From Rahnella victoriana (GTDB lineage Bacteria; Pseudomonadota; Gammaproteobacteria; Enterobacterales; Enterobacteriaceae): a stretch of 64,000 bases of DNA. Position numbers and translations under genes: made by a program. Position 1 is the first letter of the stretch. Each line of letters opens with the position of its first letter. Below the pieces are notes generated by a model, which was not told where the DNA came from, did no database searches, and was given only the letters and a program-made list of their open reading frames with translations. The DNA lies in contig NZ_SJOJ01000010.1 of NCBI RefSeq assembly GCF_004330295.1, forward strand, positions 1 through 64,000, written 5' to 3'. Below are positions 9,113 to 20,202 of the stretch, in pieces.

Positions 9113-9348
9113 TAAAAACCTTTACTGGTGGGATATAGTTATATTATATGTTTTCTCTTTAAATGAGCGCTGAGAAAGCACTATAAAAACCAGCCCATCG
9201 TAAATAAAACAGCTCTAATTTCATGGATTTAAATCTAAACACTCTGTAAACATTCAGTATAGTGTATTAATGCGCATAAAAAAAAGGCAGCAATGCCATT
9301 TGACGTCTATTATTTACTCAACACCACTTATTGAGGTTCTAGGCCGCT

Positions 9349-9672
9349 ATGTTCCTGAATTATTTTGCATTGGGTGTCCTTATTGTAGTCTTCCTCGTTA
9401 TTTTCTATGGGATTATTATTCTTCATGATATTCCCTATCTCATTGCCAAATCCAGAAATCATCCTCATGCTGATGCTATCCACGTGGCAGGCTGGGTGAG
9501 TTTATTTACGCTACATGTTATTTGGCCGTTTTTATGGATATGGGCCACATTGTATCGTCCCGAACGCGGATGGGGCATGCAAACTCAGGAAGCTTCCTTG
9601 ACCCAGTTGCAGCGACGGGTCACGGAATTAGAACAAAAACTGGTAAACACCAACATTCCTCCATTGGAGTAA
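9349..9672 (+). CDS. yiaW: YiaW-like inner-membrane protein (DUF3302)
   Basis: A 107-residue membrane protein, the same length as E. coli YiaW. Hydrophobic segments lie at residues 5-25 and 48-67; the motif [20 protein letters not shown] and the following [17 protein letters not shown] are typical. The C-terminus (residues 80-105) looks like a short coiled coil. It lies four bases before the yiaV-type adaptor, forming a two-gene operon as in E. coli. The role is unknown; the pair resembles the small-membrane-protein plus adaptor half of an efflux system. Confidence 0.88.
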   Translation: MFLNYFALGVLIVVFLVIFYGIIILHDIPYLIAKSRNHPHADAIHVAGWVSLFTLHVIWPFLWIWATLYRPERGWGMQTQEASLTQLQRRVTELEQKLVNTNIPPLE

Positions 9673-9676
9673 CACG

Positions 9677-10813
9677 ATGGATTTACTCATTATCCTGACT
9701 TATGTCGCTTTTGCGTGGGCAATATTTAAGATTTTCAGAATACCGGTAAATAAATGGACAATACCCACTGCGGCCTTAGGTGGCGTCTTTTTAATTGGCG
9801 CTCTCATTTTATTGATGAATTACAACCATCCCTATACAGATTTGGCGCAGAAAGCAGTTATTTCAATTCCTATTACTCCTCAGGTAACGGGTATTGTTAG
9901 CGAGGTAACCAATAAACAAAATACGTTAATGAAAAAAGGAGACCTTCTTTTCAGGATCGACCCAGCCCGCTTTCAGGCTCGTGTTGATAAATTACAAGCT
10001 GATCTGGTGACGGCTATTCACAATAATCAAGTACTCAAGGGACAATTAGAGGGCGCTATCGCTAACACATCTCGCGTCAGTGCCGAACGCGATCGTTTAT
10101 ATAAAGACTACCAACGTTACCTTACCGGGAGCAAAGCGCGTGTAAACCCTTTTTCTGAAAGCGATATTGATAATGCCCGGCAAAACTACCTGGCTCAGGA
10201 TGCGCTTGTGAAAGGGTCGGTTGCCGAGCAGTCACAGATTCGAAGTCAGTTAGACAGTGTGCTGAACGGGGAGCAATCGCAAATAGTGAGTATCAGAGCT
10301 CAGCTGGCAGAAGCTAAATATAATCTTGAGCAAACCGTCGTTCGGGCTCCGAGTAACGGTTATGTCACTCAGGTATTGATTCGACCGGGAACGTATGCAG
10401 CTTCCCTTCCCCTGCGCCCGGTAATGATATTTATTCCTCAGCAAAAAAGGCAAATCATAGCTCAGTTCAGACAAAACTCGCTGCTACGACTGGAGGCTGG
10501 CGATGAGGCTGAAGTTGTATTCAACGCACTCCCTGGGCAAGTATTTTCTGGAAAATTAACCAGTATTCTTCCCGTAGTACCAGGAGGGGCATATCAGGCT
10601 CAGGGTGCCCTTCAGTCACTGAGTAACGTCGCGGGCAGCGACAGCGTGATTGCCATCATTGAACTGGCGCCAAACAATGAAATTGACGTTTTGCCTGATG
10701 GTATTTACGCACAAGTGGCCGTGTACTCAGACCATTTCGCCCATGTTTCAGTGATGCGTAAAGTACTGCTGCGTATGACCAGTTGGATGCACTACCTCTA
10801 TCTGGATCATTAG
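9677..10813 (+). CDS. yiaV: YiaV-like HlyD/EmrA family membrane fusion protein
   Basis: A 378-residue periplasmic adaptor, the same length as E. coli YiaV. The N-terminus has two hydrophobic stretches (about residues 1-20 and 31-49). The split biotinyl-lipoyl parts are visible at about 60-100 and 210-245, around a coiled-coil hairpin (about 105-205). Such adaptors link an inner-membrane pump to an outer-membrane channel, but no pump gene is adjacent; the partner is yiaW. A hairpin terminator follows at 10833. Confidence 0.88.
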   Translation: MDLLIILTYVAFAWAIFKIFRIPVNKWTIPTAALGGVFLIGALILLMNYNHPYTDLAQKAVISIPITPQVTGIVSEVTNKQNTLMKKGDLLFRIDPARFQARVDKLQADLVTAIHNNQVLKGQLEGAIANTSRVSAERDRLYKDYQRYLTGSKARVNPFSESDIDNARQNYLAQDALVKGSVAEQSQIRSQLDSVLNGEQSQIVSIRAQLAEAKYNLEQTVVRAPSNGYVTQVLIRPGTYAASLPLRPVMIFIPQQKRQIIAQFRQNSLLRLEAGDEAEVVFNALPGQVFSGKLTSILPVVPGGAYQAQGALQSLSNVAGSDSVIAIIELAPNNEIDVLPDGIYAQVAVYSDHFAHVSVMRKVLLRMTSWMHYLYLDH

Positions 10814-10832
10814 TGAAATGGTCGATAAAAGT

Positions 10833-10854
10833 TGGCCACTTCATGAGGTGGCCA
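10833..10854 (+). terminator. Hairpin terminator after yiaV
   Basis: TGGCCACTT (10833-10841) pairs with AGGTGGCCA (10846-10854) with one G-U pair and a four-base loop; a short TTT run follows. Confidence 0.6.
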
Positions 10855-10963
10855 TTTAAAACCCCTGTAGGTCCGCTGTTGGCACAAAGCCGACCATCCC
10901 CCCCTCAAAAATTAATGAACTCATCTAATAAGCCCTAGCGAATTACCCCATCTAATCGAATAA

Positions 10964-11908
<945 letters not shown>

Positions 11909-11936
11909 TCAATCTGAGGAAAGGTTTGAACTTCGG

Positions 11937-12086
<150 letters not shown>

Positions 12087-12136
12087 TCAGTTCGATTGCA
12101 CTGCCGCATCCGGAAAAATACCCTTGTGAAAAAAGT

Positions 12137-15100
12137 TTATCGATTGATCCTTCCTGTATCACGACGCCTTTCAAACTGCATAATAATACTCAACGAAGCA
12201 GGTAATACTGTCAGCGTGACGACCGTGCCAATGATAAGCCCGCCGATAATCGCATAGGCCATGGGTCCCCAAAAAACCTGCCCGGCAATCGGGATCATTC
12301 CCAGTATCGCAGCGCAAGCCGTGAGCAATATTGGCCGGGAACGATGTTGTGCCGCTGCTTTGATGGCCTCATCGCGGCCAAGCCCCTCCCTGACGTTATT
12401 GTCCACTTCACTGATAAGGATCACCGCGTTGCGGATAATCATGCCTGCCAGTGCGATGATACCCAGCAAGGCAACAAAGCCCATCGGCGTCCCCGTCGGC
12501 AACATCGCCAGCACAATCCCAATCAGTCCGAAGGGAGCCATAAACAACGCGAGAAGCATACGGGAGAAGCGCTGCAACTGAATCATCAGCAGGGTCAGCA
12601 TAACAAACAGGGTAACCGGCAATACCGCGAACACCGAGCTGTTGCCTTTGTCCGACTCGGCCACCACACCGCCCTCCTCTATCGTATACGCCGGCGGTAA
12701 CGTTGCCCTGAAACGTGAGACCAAAGGAGAGAGCTGCTGAGAAACCCCCTCTGCACTCAGACCTGCGGCTAAATCAGTTTGTACTGTAATAAACGGCAGG
12801 CGCTGACGACGCCAGATAACCGGGTCTTCAATTCCCCAGACCGGCGTCGCCACCTGACTCACGGGGATTTTCTGCCCTTTTGCCGTGGTGATCATCAGCC
12901 CGGACAGCGTCGTCAAATCTTGCCGTTCGCGCTTATTCCCCCGCAGAACAACATCAATCAACCGGTTTTTATCCCTGATGGTGGTGACTACGCTGCCAGA
13001 CCAGACTGTGTTAAGTAACGTAGCGAGGCTTTCGGAAGTAACACCCGCCGCCCGTGCCGCAGTCTGATTCACCTTTAAGGTGATGACCCGTTCGGGTTCA
13101 CCGGCGGTCAGGTTAACTTCGCGGGTTTCGGGACTGTTTCCAAGAACGCTGGCAAGTTGCTGCGCAATCTGCCTGACCTTTGCATAATCGGGTCCGCTGA
13201 CACGATATTTTACCGGCCAGCCGACGGGAGGACCCAGTTCCAGCGGCGAAACGCGCGTCGTGATATCGCTGAAATCCCGGGCCAAAACCGTTTCCAGTCG
13301 CGCCCGTAACGTATCCCTGTCCTCCAGACTTTTGGCGACGATGACCACCTGTGCCGTGTTCTCATCATTGAGTAACACGTCCATAGGCAGGTAAAACCGC
13401 ACTGCGCCTGACCCCACATACGTAGAAAAATGGTCAATGTTCGGATTGTTTTTCAAGGCGTGCTCCAGCCGCTCCGCCTGACGCGCCGTGTCGCGTTGAG
13501 AAGCATTGCCGGGAAGCGTAAGGCTGACCAGCAGTTCCGGACGATCCGACGCCGGGAAAAACTCGCCCTGCATAAACGTGGTCGCATAAGCGGCAAGCCC
13601 TAACAAAAGGCAGGCAAAGCCGACGGTCATCACGCGATGCATCAGAACCTGATTAAGCAGACGCTGATAGAAACGCATCAGTCTGCCCTGTTTTTCAGCG
13701 TGTGATGCCAGTTTCTCAGGCAACAGCCAGGTTCCGATCAGGGGTGAAAAAAGGATGGCCACGACCCAGGAACATAAAAGCGCAATCAGAACCACGGCGA
13801 AGAGAGAATAGCAATACTCTCCCGCACTTGAGGCGGCAAACCCCACCGGGATAAAACCCGCTATCATCACCAGCGTGCCGGTCAGCATCGGGAAAGCCGT
13901 CGTTTCAAATGCGTAAGTCGCCGCCCGCCATGTAGGATCACCGGCCTCAATGCGTGACACCATCGCCTCGACGGTGATCATGGCATCATCCACCAGCAGA
14001 CCCAGGGCGATGATTAACGCACCCAGCGAAATACGTTGTAACCCGATGCCGGCAAGCATCATGCTGATAAACGTCATCGCCAGCACGATGGGGATCGCCG
14101 CAGCCACCACCAGCCCGGCACGGGTGCCTAATGAGACGAAGGACACCGCCAGCACAATCACCACAGCCTCAATCAACACCCGGATAAAGCCGCTTACCGC
14201 CTGCGATACTACGGCCGACTGATCCGCAACTTTAACCATTTCAATACCGTGCGGGAGCTGTGCGGCAATCACGGCCATCCGGTCATTAAGTGCCTTGCCA
14301 AAAGACAGCATGTTGCCTGTGGAAGCCATGGAAATGGCAAGACCGATAGCGGGCTGCCCGTTGACCCGGAATGCCGGTGACGGAGGCTCGGCATCCTGGC
14401 GGCTAATCTTCGCGATATCCGTCAGCGGAATGTAGCGCCCGGCAATGTGCAGCGTCACCGCGCGTAAACTTTGCTCTGACGTCAGTGCGCCACTCACACG
14501 CAGGGCAATGTTTTCACTGTCGGTTCGCAAAACGCCTGAAGGTTCAACCGCATTTTGCGACTTCAGTGCATCGGTGACTTGCCGGAGATCCAGTCCCATT
14601 CCCGCCAGTTGTGCCGGTGAAAATTCGAGAACCATATTCTCCTCCTGCACACCCAGCAGGCTGGCTTTTCCCATATCCGGCAGCGACATCAGACTGCGGC
14701 TGATATCATCGACCTTGTCACGAAGCTCACGCGGCGTGAAACCTTCCGAAGTAAAGCCATAAAGGGTGCCAAAGGTGTCATCAAATTCGTCATCCACCGA
14801 GGGAGCCTGCACACCTGCTGGCAGTGACGGCGCGATATCCTGCATCTTTTTGCGCACCTGATACCAGATACCCGCAACCTCTGAAGGGGGTGTGTTATCG
14901 CGAAGATTCACAAAAATAACCGATTGCCCGGCACGCGTTTCGCTTTGCACAAAATCAAGATAAGGCGTTTCCTGCAGTTTTTTCTCCAGCGTATCGGTGA
15001 CCAGATTAACCGTATCCTCCACGCTTGCCCCCGGCCAGCTCGCGGATACCACGGCAGTTTTAATGGTAAACGCCGGATCTTCATTACGGGGGAGTTGCTC

Positions 15101-15214
15101 ATAGCTGATGACGCCCGCCGCCATTAACAGCAGCATAAAAAAGGCAATCAATGACTGATGATTCAGCGCCCAGGCTGAAAGGTTGAAAGCCCCGACGGGG
15201 GAAGACGGTTTCAT
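12137..15214 (-). CDS. RND efflux pump, inner-membrane transporter (HAE-1 type)
   Basis: A 1025-residue AcrB-family proton antiporter with twelve transmembrane segments and two large periplasmic loops. The proton-relay pair is present in LGLLVDDAMITVEAM (Asp-Asp). In the fourth-quarter helix, where AcrB has Lys940 in AKNAILIVEF, this protein has Arg (MIIRNAVILISE); the later Arg in RSRPILLTACAAILG is kept. It overlaps the adaptor gene by four bases. Substrates are likely drugs, detergents or other toxic organics. No outer-membrane factor gene is nearby, so it probably uses TolC encoded elsewhere. Confidence 0.93.
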   Translation of the reverse strand: MKPSSPVGAFNLSAWALNHQSLIAFFMLLLMAAGVISYEQLPRNEDPAFTIKTAVVSASWPGASVEDTVNLVTDTLEKKLQETPYLDFVQSETRAGQSVIFVNLRDNTPPSEVAGIWYQVRKKMQDIAPSLPAGVQAPSVDDEFDDTFGTLYGFTSEGFTPRELRDKVDDISRSLMSLPDMGKASLLGVQEENMVLEFSPAQLAGMGLDLRQVTDALKSQNAVEPSGVLRTDSENIALRVSGALTSEQSLRAVTLHIAGRYIPLTDIAKISRQDAEPPSPAFRVNGQPAIGLAISMASTGNMLSFGKALNDRMAVIAAQLPHGIEMVKVADQSAVVSQAVSGFIRVLIEAVVIVLAVSFVSLGTRAGLVVAAAIPIVLAMTFISMMLAGIGLQRISLGALIIALGLLVDDAMITVEAMVSRIEAGDPTWRAATYAFETTAFPMLTGTLVMIAGFIPVGFAASSAGEYCYSLFAVVLIALLCSWVVAILFSPLIGTWLLPEKLASHAEKQGRLMRFYQRLLNQVLMHRVMTVGFACLLLGLAAYATTFMQGEFFPASDRPELLVSLTLPGNASQRDTARQAERLEHALKNNPNIDHFSTYVGSGAVRFYLPMDVLLNDENTAQVVIVAKSLEDRDTLRARLETVLARDFSDITTRVSPLELGPPVGWPVKYRVSGPDYAKVRQIAQQLASVLGNSPETREVNLTAGEPERVITLKVNQTAARAAGVTSESLATLLNTVWSGSVVTTIRDKNRLIDVVLRGNKRERQDLTTLSGLMITTAKGQKIPVSQVATPVWGIEDPVIWRRQRLPFITVQTDLAAGLSAEGVSQQLSPLVSRFRATLPPAYTIEEGGVVAESDKGNSSVFAVLPVTLFVMLTLLMIQLQRFSRMLLALFMAPFGLIGIVLAMLPTGTPMGFVALLGIIALAGMIIRNAVILISEVDNNVREGLGRDEAIKAAAQHRSRPILLTACAAILGMIPIAGQVFWGPMAYAIIGGLIIGTVVTLTVLPASLSIIMQFERRRDTGRINR

Positions 15215-16353
15215 TCACTGTCCTCCCCGGGCATCACTTTTTCACCTTCACGCAGTTTACTCACCCCGGCAATGACCACCCTTTCGCCAGTGTGTACACC
15301 GGCGGAGATAAATATTTCAGAACTACTGTAACGTCCCACAACGACCGGTCGTAAATGCAGTGACTGCGTTTTTTCATCAACGACAAAAATGGCCGGTTTA
15401 TCCCCGGCGCGGGTCAGTGCAGAGGCAGGCAGTGCTGTCAGAAGTGGACCTGACGCGATAAGTGTCAGTTGAACACTGGCACCGAGTGCCATGGCCGGTG
15501 GCGGGTTATCGAGGGTGATGCGAAGGCGCCAGGTGCGGGTTTGTGGGTCGGCTTGCGGGCTGACATCGCGGAAATGCCCCTTCGCGACCATGGAAGGGGT
15601 CGAAAGTAACGATATAGTAAACAGGCTGTCAGCTTGCTGAGGAACAGACTGGGGCTCGGCCACATCAAATACGGCATCACGCAGGCTTCCACTGGCCAGG
15701 GTGATCACAGACTGTCCGGCACTGACCACTTGCCCTGCCGACGCGCTGACCTGGGTTATCACCCCGTCAGCCGGAGCCGTGAGCTTTGTCCAGGACACGT
15801 TTTCCTGCGCATTTTTGAACGTATCTTCACTGCTCTGACGCTTCGCGCGGGCTGCCTGCCAGTCTGCCTGCGCACTATCAAGCTGCGAGCGAGCGACAGC
15901 CCCGGAAGGCATCAATAACTGCATACGCCTGAGATTAAGCGCCGCGACCTGCTCAGCCGCCCGGGCACTGTTCAAATCGGCCTGCGCACTGCTGAGCTGG
16001 TTACGGCTGGTCTCACTTTCTTGCGTGGCCAGAACCTGTCCGGCGATCACGTGGTCCCCCACTTGCGCCTGTCGCGTAAGAATACGCCCGTCCAGCCGGA
16101 ATCCGAGCGTCACCTCTTCATGGGCGCGAATTTCACCCGTTTGAATCAGGGAGCCGGAAGCAACAGGCGGCGGTGCGGTAAATGTACGCACCGGCCTGAT
16201 GGAGGGCGCTTGTTTATGGGCTTTTTCACCACAGCCTGTCAGCACAATGACAATAACGAGCAGACAGGCGGCAGGAATGAAGGGAAGCATCCGACCGGAG
16301 GCGGATAAGTGGCGAACGGCGTGGCGCACATAATCGGTGAAGGTAACAGCCAT
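15211..16353 (-). CDS. RND efflux periplasmic adaptor (membrane fusion lipoprotein)
   Basis: A 380-residue AcrA-type adaptor. Residues 22-41 form a hydrophobic signal that ends in the lipobox LTGC, so the mature protein should be a lipoprotein anchored in the inner membrane. A lipoyl/coiled-coil/lipoyl arrangement is seen at about 70-230, then the beta-barrel part. The start ATG 16353 has AGGAAG six bases upstream; an internal ATG at 16290 would give a more usual short signal peptide and cannot be ruled out. It is the first gene of the pump operon. Confidence 0.92.
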   Translation of the reverse strand: MAVTFTDYVRHAVRHLSASGRMLPFIPAACLLVIVIVLTGCGEKAHKQAPSIRPVRTFTAPPPVASGSLIQTGEIRAHEEVTLGFRLDGRILTRQAQVGDHVIAGQVLATQESETSRNQLSSAQADLNSARAAEQVAALNLRRMQLLMPSGAVARSQLDSAQADWQAARAKRQSSEDTFKNAQENVSWTKLTAPADGVITQVSASAGQVVSAGQSVITLASGSLRDAVFDVAEPQSVPQQADSLFTISLLSTPSMVAKGHFRDVSPQADPQTRTWRLRITLDNPPPAMALGASVQLTLIASGPLLTALPASALTRAGDKPAIFVVDEKTQSLHLRPVVVGRYSSSEIFISAGVHTGERVVIAGVSKLREGEKVMPGEDSE

Positions 16354-16462
16354 GACAGTCTTCCTGAATTGAGATATCGCTATTCAATCCGTTCACTGTC
16401 CAGATTCCCGTAATATTTCATCAAGAAACCGTCAAGATCATCACTTTTTTATTACCGGCCAT

Positions 16463-17626
16463 TCAGGTCAGGCTTACGGTGATGATCAACCCTCCCTGCG
16501 CTTTCAGTGATGCCCTTATGCTGCCGCCATGTGCTTCGCATATTGCACGGGCAATCGACAGCCCTAATCCGCTTCCGCCGGAATGTCTCGCGCGGGAGGC
16601 CTCTGCCCGGGTAAAACGTTCAAACATCACCGGAAGAAAATCCCCCTCGACACCGGGACCAAAATCCTCAAAGACAACGTCGACCCCCTCTGGTCGCTGC
16701 ACCACATTAATGTCCAGACGCTGGCCCTCAGCGGCATAGCGCAACGCATTCTCCATCAATATGGTGAAGACTTGCCCAATACGAAATGGATCCCCGACGT
16801 AATGGCAAACCTCCGATGGCTTCAGGATGATGCTAAACCCCGCCTGCGTTGTCTGAGGATTAAGCCATGCTGCGCGCTCACGCAGCAATTCAGTCAGGTC
16901 TGTTGGGACGTTATCAAGATTGAGCTGGCCTGCATCGGCCAGTGACAGCAGGTGAAGCTCATCAATCAACCGGTTTAAGTGTAGAAGTTGTTCCATGACC
17001 ATCTGCAATTGTCGCGGCTCCGGTTTAAATACCCCGTCAAGCATCCCCTGCAATCGTCCCACGGCCGCCGTCAGCGGTGAACGTAATTCATGTGCCATCG
17101 CCACGTGTGAAGCCCGCAACTCCCTCTCATAACGCGAGAGTTGCAGCATCATGGCGTTAAAATCATCAGTAAAGTGGATGAGTTCGGACGGGGCATTTTT
17201 AACGGATCTGGCACGCGTATTGAAATTACCCTGGGTCACGGCTCTCGCGACCTGTGCAAGATCACTGAACTGCGAGGACAACGGACGTGCCGCTTTGAGG
17301 CCGAGTATCACAATAAAGGGAATGACCACGACGACCAGTATGCCGACCATCATCCAGTCGGCATTCGCAATAGACGGATCCGAGTAACGCGCGCCCCAGC
17401 CTTCATCGATAATCTGATGAAATCGCGCAAGATTTAGCTCCGGATTTTCACGCAGCACGTCAAATTCTGCCCTGAGCGCAGGAGACATATGGTGTAACAC
17501 CCAGAGGTTCTCAATGGCAAAACGCAGCCACATGCAAAACGCAATGACGATCACGCTGCCAATGGCCAGCGTCAGGATGCGGACACAAATCCAGCGCCAT
17601 AATGACTGAGATTGGATCGAAATCAT
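16463..17626 (-). CDS. Sensor histidine kinase (BaeS/AdeS-like)
   Basis: A 387-residue membrane kinase. Transmembrane segments at about residues 15-35 and 92-110 bracket a short periplasmic sensor; a HAMP linker follows. The phosphorylation site lies in MAHELRSPLTAAVG, the N box in TILMENALRYA, and the ATP lid boxes in FEDFGPGVEG and GGSGLGLSIA. It overlaps its response regulator by four bases. Its place between the pump operon and a divergent outer-membrane protein gene suggests it controls both, as AdeRS and BaeSR control efflux pumps (inference). Confidence 0.92.
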   Translation of the reverse strand: MISIQSQSLWRWICVRILTLAIGSVIVIAFCMWLRFAIENLWVLHHMSPALRAEFDVLRENPELNLARFHQIIDEGWGARYSDPSIANADWMMVGILVVVVIPFIVILGLKAARPLSSQFSDLAQVARAVTQGNFNTRARSVKNAPSELIHFTDDFNAMMLQLSRYERELRASHVAMAHELRSPLTAAVGRLQGMLDGVFKPEPRQLQMVMEQLLHLNRLIDELHLLSLADAGQLNLDNVPTDLTELLRERAAWLNPQTTQAGFSIILKPSEVCHYVGDPFRIGQVFTILMENALRYAAEGQRLDINVVQRPEGVDVVFEDFGPGVEGDFLPVMFERFTRAEASRARHSGGSGLGLSIARAICEAHGGSIRASLKAQGGLIITVSLT

Positions 17627-18318
17627 GGCTGTCTGAACCTGTAACCGACGCTGCGCACGTTGACCAGCACGTTAACAATGCCCGCTGATTCAAGCTTCTT
17701 ACGTAAGTTGTAAATGTGCGTGTCCACCACGCGCTCAAGCGCCTCGCTTTCAGGCAGGCAACTTTCCAGAAGATGCTGACGGGAAAACGGGCGTGTGGGT
17801 GTGCGCATCAGTGTCGTGAGCACGGAAAACTCCGTCGGCGTCAGATCAAGGTAGGAAAGCGTGCCTGCGGGCGTCCTGACGGTTGCAGTGAAGGCTTCCG
17901 CGTTCACTTCCAGATCTCTCCACCGGAGGATCGGTGCTGATTTTTCACCTGACGACATCCGGCGTATCACCGCCTGCACCCGCGCCACTACTTCAGCAGG
18001 ATTATAAGGTTTAACAATATAATCATCGGCACCGAAACGCAGCGCACTGATCTTATCGGGCATGTCCCCCATCGCCGTCACCATAATGACGGGAATGCTG
18101 CTTTCCCGACGCAAGGATGCTAATACCTCTGTTCCCCTCATGCCGGGAAGCATCACATCCAGCAGAATAAGATCCGGCTTCCAGCCCTGTGCGATACCCA
18201 ACCCGGACAGGCCGTCTCCCGCAATCTGTACTTCATAACCTTCACGTTTCAAATAGGCATCGAGAACGTCCGCCGCATCGGCATCATCTTCAATAATCAG
18301 GATTCGTTTTGTCTGCAT
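17623..18318 (-). CDS. OmpR-family response regulator
   Basis: A 231-residue two-component regulator: receiver domain at residues 5-118 with phospho-acceptor Asp54 (LILLDVMLPG), acidic pocket Glu10-Asp11-Asp12 and Lys in IVKPYNP, then a winged helix at about 135-230 ending in VRSVGYRF. It is the first gene of the regulator/kinase pair, and is divergent from the MipA-like gene with a 125-base shared promoter region. Confidence 0.94.
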   Translation of the reverse strand: MQTKRILIIEDDADAADVLDAYLKREGYEVQIAGDGLSGLGIAQGWKPDLILLDVMLPGMRGTEVLASLRRESSIPVIMVTAMGDMPDKISALRFGADDYIVKPYNPAEVVARVQAVIRRMSSGEKSAPILRWRDLEVNAEAFTATVRTPAGTLSYLDLTPTEFSVLTTLMRTPTRPFSRQHLLESCLPESEALERVVDTHIYNLRKKLESAGIVNVLVNVRSVGYRFRQP

Positions 18319-18443
18319 TTTGGTCGCCTTGACTGTTTCTTCATAAATTCCCGACAGTTTATTGACACTGCCTCTTCATACTTCGGGTCTCAGACGCGGC
18401 TGCAATCCGCTACGAACCATACGTTTGGGTGATGAGGAATCAC

Positions 18444-19229
18444 ATGATATCCAGAAAACTAATACTGCACATTACCTGTTTCGGTCTGTCCGCAACAGTG
18501 CTTCAGGCACTGGCTGACGATACCCCACCCGCCCCCACTTTTACCGTCGGCATGGGCGCACAGAGCGCGCCGCGCTACAGCGGTTCCGATCAGCGCCACT
18601 GGCTGGTCGCGCCGGTCATTCAGGCACGCGACGGTGCCTTTTTCTTCGATTCGCTCAAAGGCGTGGGTTATGACCTGCAGGCGGATAACGGCCTGTATCT
18701 GGAGCATACGCTGGGATACGGCCTAGGGCGGACTGACAGAAATTCCACCTGGAGGGATGGCTCGAACAAGCTCAAAGGCATGGGGAATATTGATGCGACG
18801 ATGAATACCGCGCTCGCGGTCGGCTGGTCAGCCACGCCGTGGCTGTCTTTTGAGGGTAAAGCCACCCTGCCACTGACGGACAGCCAGGGCGCGCATTACC
18901 AGACTTCCGTCACCCTGCTCCCGGTGCAAAATGACACCGACACTGTCGCACTTCAGTCGGCGGCACTCTTTGGTGACCGCCGCTATATGAACACCTTTTA
19001 TGGCGTGAGCCGTGAACAAAGCAGCCGTACTGACTTCGCGCCTTATCAGTCTGACGGGGGGTTCTATGGTGTGGACAGCAGCCTGACCTGGAGCCACCAG
19101 TTCACGTCGCACTGGGGCGCCGTCGTCAGTGCCGATTACACCTGGCTGGACGACAAAGCCGGTAACAGCCCGATTGTCGTTAAGCGCGGTGGCATGACTT
19201 ACAACCTGGGTGTGCTTTATACCTTCTGA
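18444..19229 (+). CDS. MipA/OmpV family outer-membrane protein
   Basis: A 261-residue outer-membrane barrel. Three starts are possible in frame (GTG 18429, ATG 18432, ATG 18444); the last has GAGGA six bases upstream and gives a compact signal peptide MISRKLILHITCFGLSATVL ending near QALA. The mature part opens with VGMGAQSAPRYSGSDQ, the family hallmark, and ends NLGVLYTF with the terminal Phe. MipA relatives act as scaffold or antibiotic-related barrels and are often next to two-component systems. Divergence from the regulator gene suggests it is a target. Confidence 0.9.
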   Translation: MISRKLILHITCFGLSATVLQALADDTPPAPTFTVGMGAQSAPRYSGSDQRHWLVAPVIQARDGAFFFDSLKGVGYDLQADNGLYLEHTLGYGLGRTDRNSTWRDGSNKLKGMGNIDATMNTALAVGWSATPWLSFEGKATLPLTDSQGAHYQTSVTLLPVQNDTDTVALQSAALFGDRRYMNTFYGVSREQSSRTDFAPYQSDGGFYGVDSSLTWSHQFTSHWGAVVSADYTWLDDKAGNSPIVVKRGGMTYNLGVLYTF

Positions 19230-19246
19230 GGGCCTGAACACCTTCA

Positions 19247-19285
19247 ACGTATGAAAAGTTGTCCTCACGGCGACTTTTCATACGT
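19247..19285 (+). terminator. Hairpin after the MipA-like gene
   Basis: A perfect 13-base stem, ACGTATGAAAAGT at 19247-19259 with its complement at 19273-19285 and a 13-base loop, 17 bases after the stop codon. No long T run follows, so termination is plausible but not certain. Confidence 0.5.
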
Positions 19286-19325
19286 CCAAAATCACTCACA
19301 TTTCTGCATGATAAAGGCGGCTCAG

Positions 19326-19421
19326 ATGAAAGGAGATATCGCAACACTGGTTGTGATCATTCTGTTTTATTTATTCTCATATTATTGCGTTTTTTTATTA
19401 TTATCGCCCCGGCGTTTTTGA
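19326..19421 (+). CDS. Possible 31-residue small membrane protein
   Basis: A short frame: MKGDIATLVVIILFYLFSYY and then CVFLLLSPRRF. It has a single hydrophobic segment (residues 6-26) with a positively charged C-terminus, the usual form of bacterial small membrane proteins. AAAGG lies about ten bases upstream, slightly far. No family is recognised. It lies between the MipA-like gene and the pseudouridine synthase. It could be a chance frame. Confidence 0.3.
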   Translation: MKGDIATLVVIILFYLFSYYCVFLLLSPRRF

Positions 19422-19495
19422 GGCCACGTCAGTCGATTCGCCAGCTGGTTGAAAATTCGTTATCATCCGCCTCCCTTTTGCCGCCGGTCAGTCTG

Positions 19496-20194
19496 ATGTC
19501 TGTGATCACCGATACGTTTATTGCCCCGCCGTGCCATGACGAGATAGAAATCCTCTTTCAGGACGATCATCTGGTGCTGATCAATAAGCCCGCCGGGCTG
19601 CTCAGCCTTTCGGGGAAAAATCCGCAAAATCTGGATTCCGTACATCACCGGCTGGTGAGGATTTTCCCCGGCTGTACGCTGGTTCACCGGCTGGATTTCG
19701 GCACGTCAGGATTACTGGTGGTTGCCCGCAATAAAGCGATTAATGCCGCGCTTTGCCAGCAGTTCAGTCAGCGTTCGGTGACGAAGGTCTACAGCGCACT
19801 GCTTTGCGGGCACCTGCGCGACGACGAAGGGGTGATAGATGCGGCGATTGCCAAAGATCCGGCGCTGTTCCCGCTGATGTCGATTTGCGCCATCCACGGT
19901 AAGCCCGCCCGCTCACGCTTTAAGGTGATTGAACGGTTTCATCGTGAGGGGGAAGACGGGACGTTACTGCCGCTGACGCGGGTGGAACTGATCCCGGAGA
20001 CCGGGCGAACCCATCAGCTGCGCATTCATTGTCAGCAATTGGGCCACCCGATTTTGGGCTGTGACCTGTATGGCGGACGCCTGTTGCCGGGCACAGAACT
20101 GACGCCGCGATTAATGCTGCACGCCAGTGCATTGAATTTTGTTCATCCCGTCAGCGGAGAGAAAATCGAAGCCCGTAACCGCTGTCCGTTCTGA
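19496..20194 (+). CDS. Pseudouridine synthase, RluA family
   Basis: A 232-residue RNA-modifying enzyme that isomerises uridine to pseudouridine. The catalytic Asp lies in HRLDFGTSGLLVVA, and the C-terminal family motif is ETGRTHQLRIH. The start ATG 19496 (MSVITDTFIAPP) gives the length of E. coli RluA; the longer frame from 19259 would add an unrelated hydrophobic stretch. Whether it modifies 23S rRNA and tRNA like RluA, or is a paralogue such as RluC/TruC, cannot be decided here. It converges on yaiL with eight bases between stops. Confidence 0.88.
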   Translation: MSVITDTFIAPPCHDEIEILFQDDHLVLINKPAGLLSLSGKNPQNLDSVHHRLVRIFPGCTLVHRLDFGTSGLLVVARNKAINAALCQQFSQRSVTKVYSALLCGHLRDDEGVIDAAIAKDPALFPLMSICAIHGKPARSRFKVIERFHREGEDGTLLPLTRVELIPETGRTHQLRIHCQQLGHPILGCDLYGGRLLPGTELTPRLMLHASALNFVHPVSGEKIEARNRCPF

Positions 20195-20202
20195 ACGCAG
20201 TA

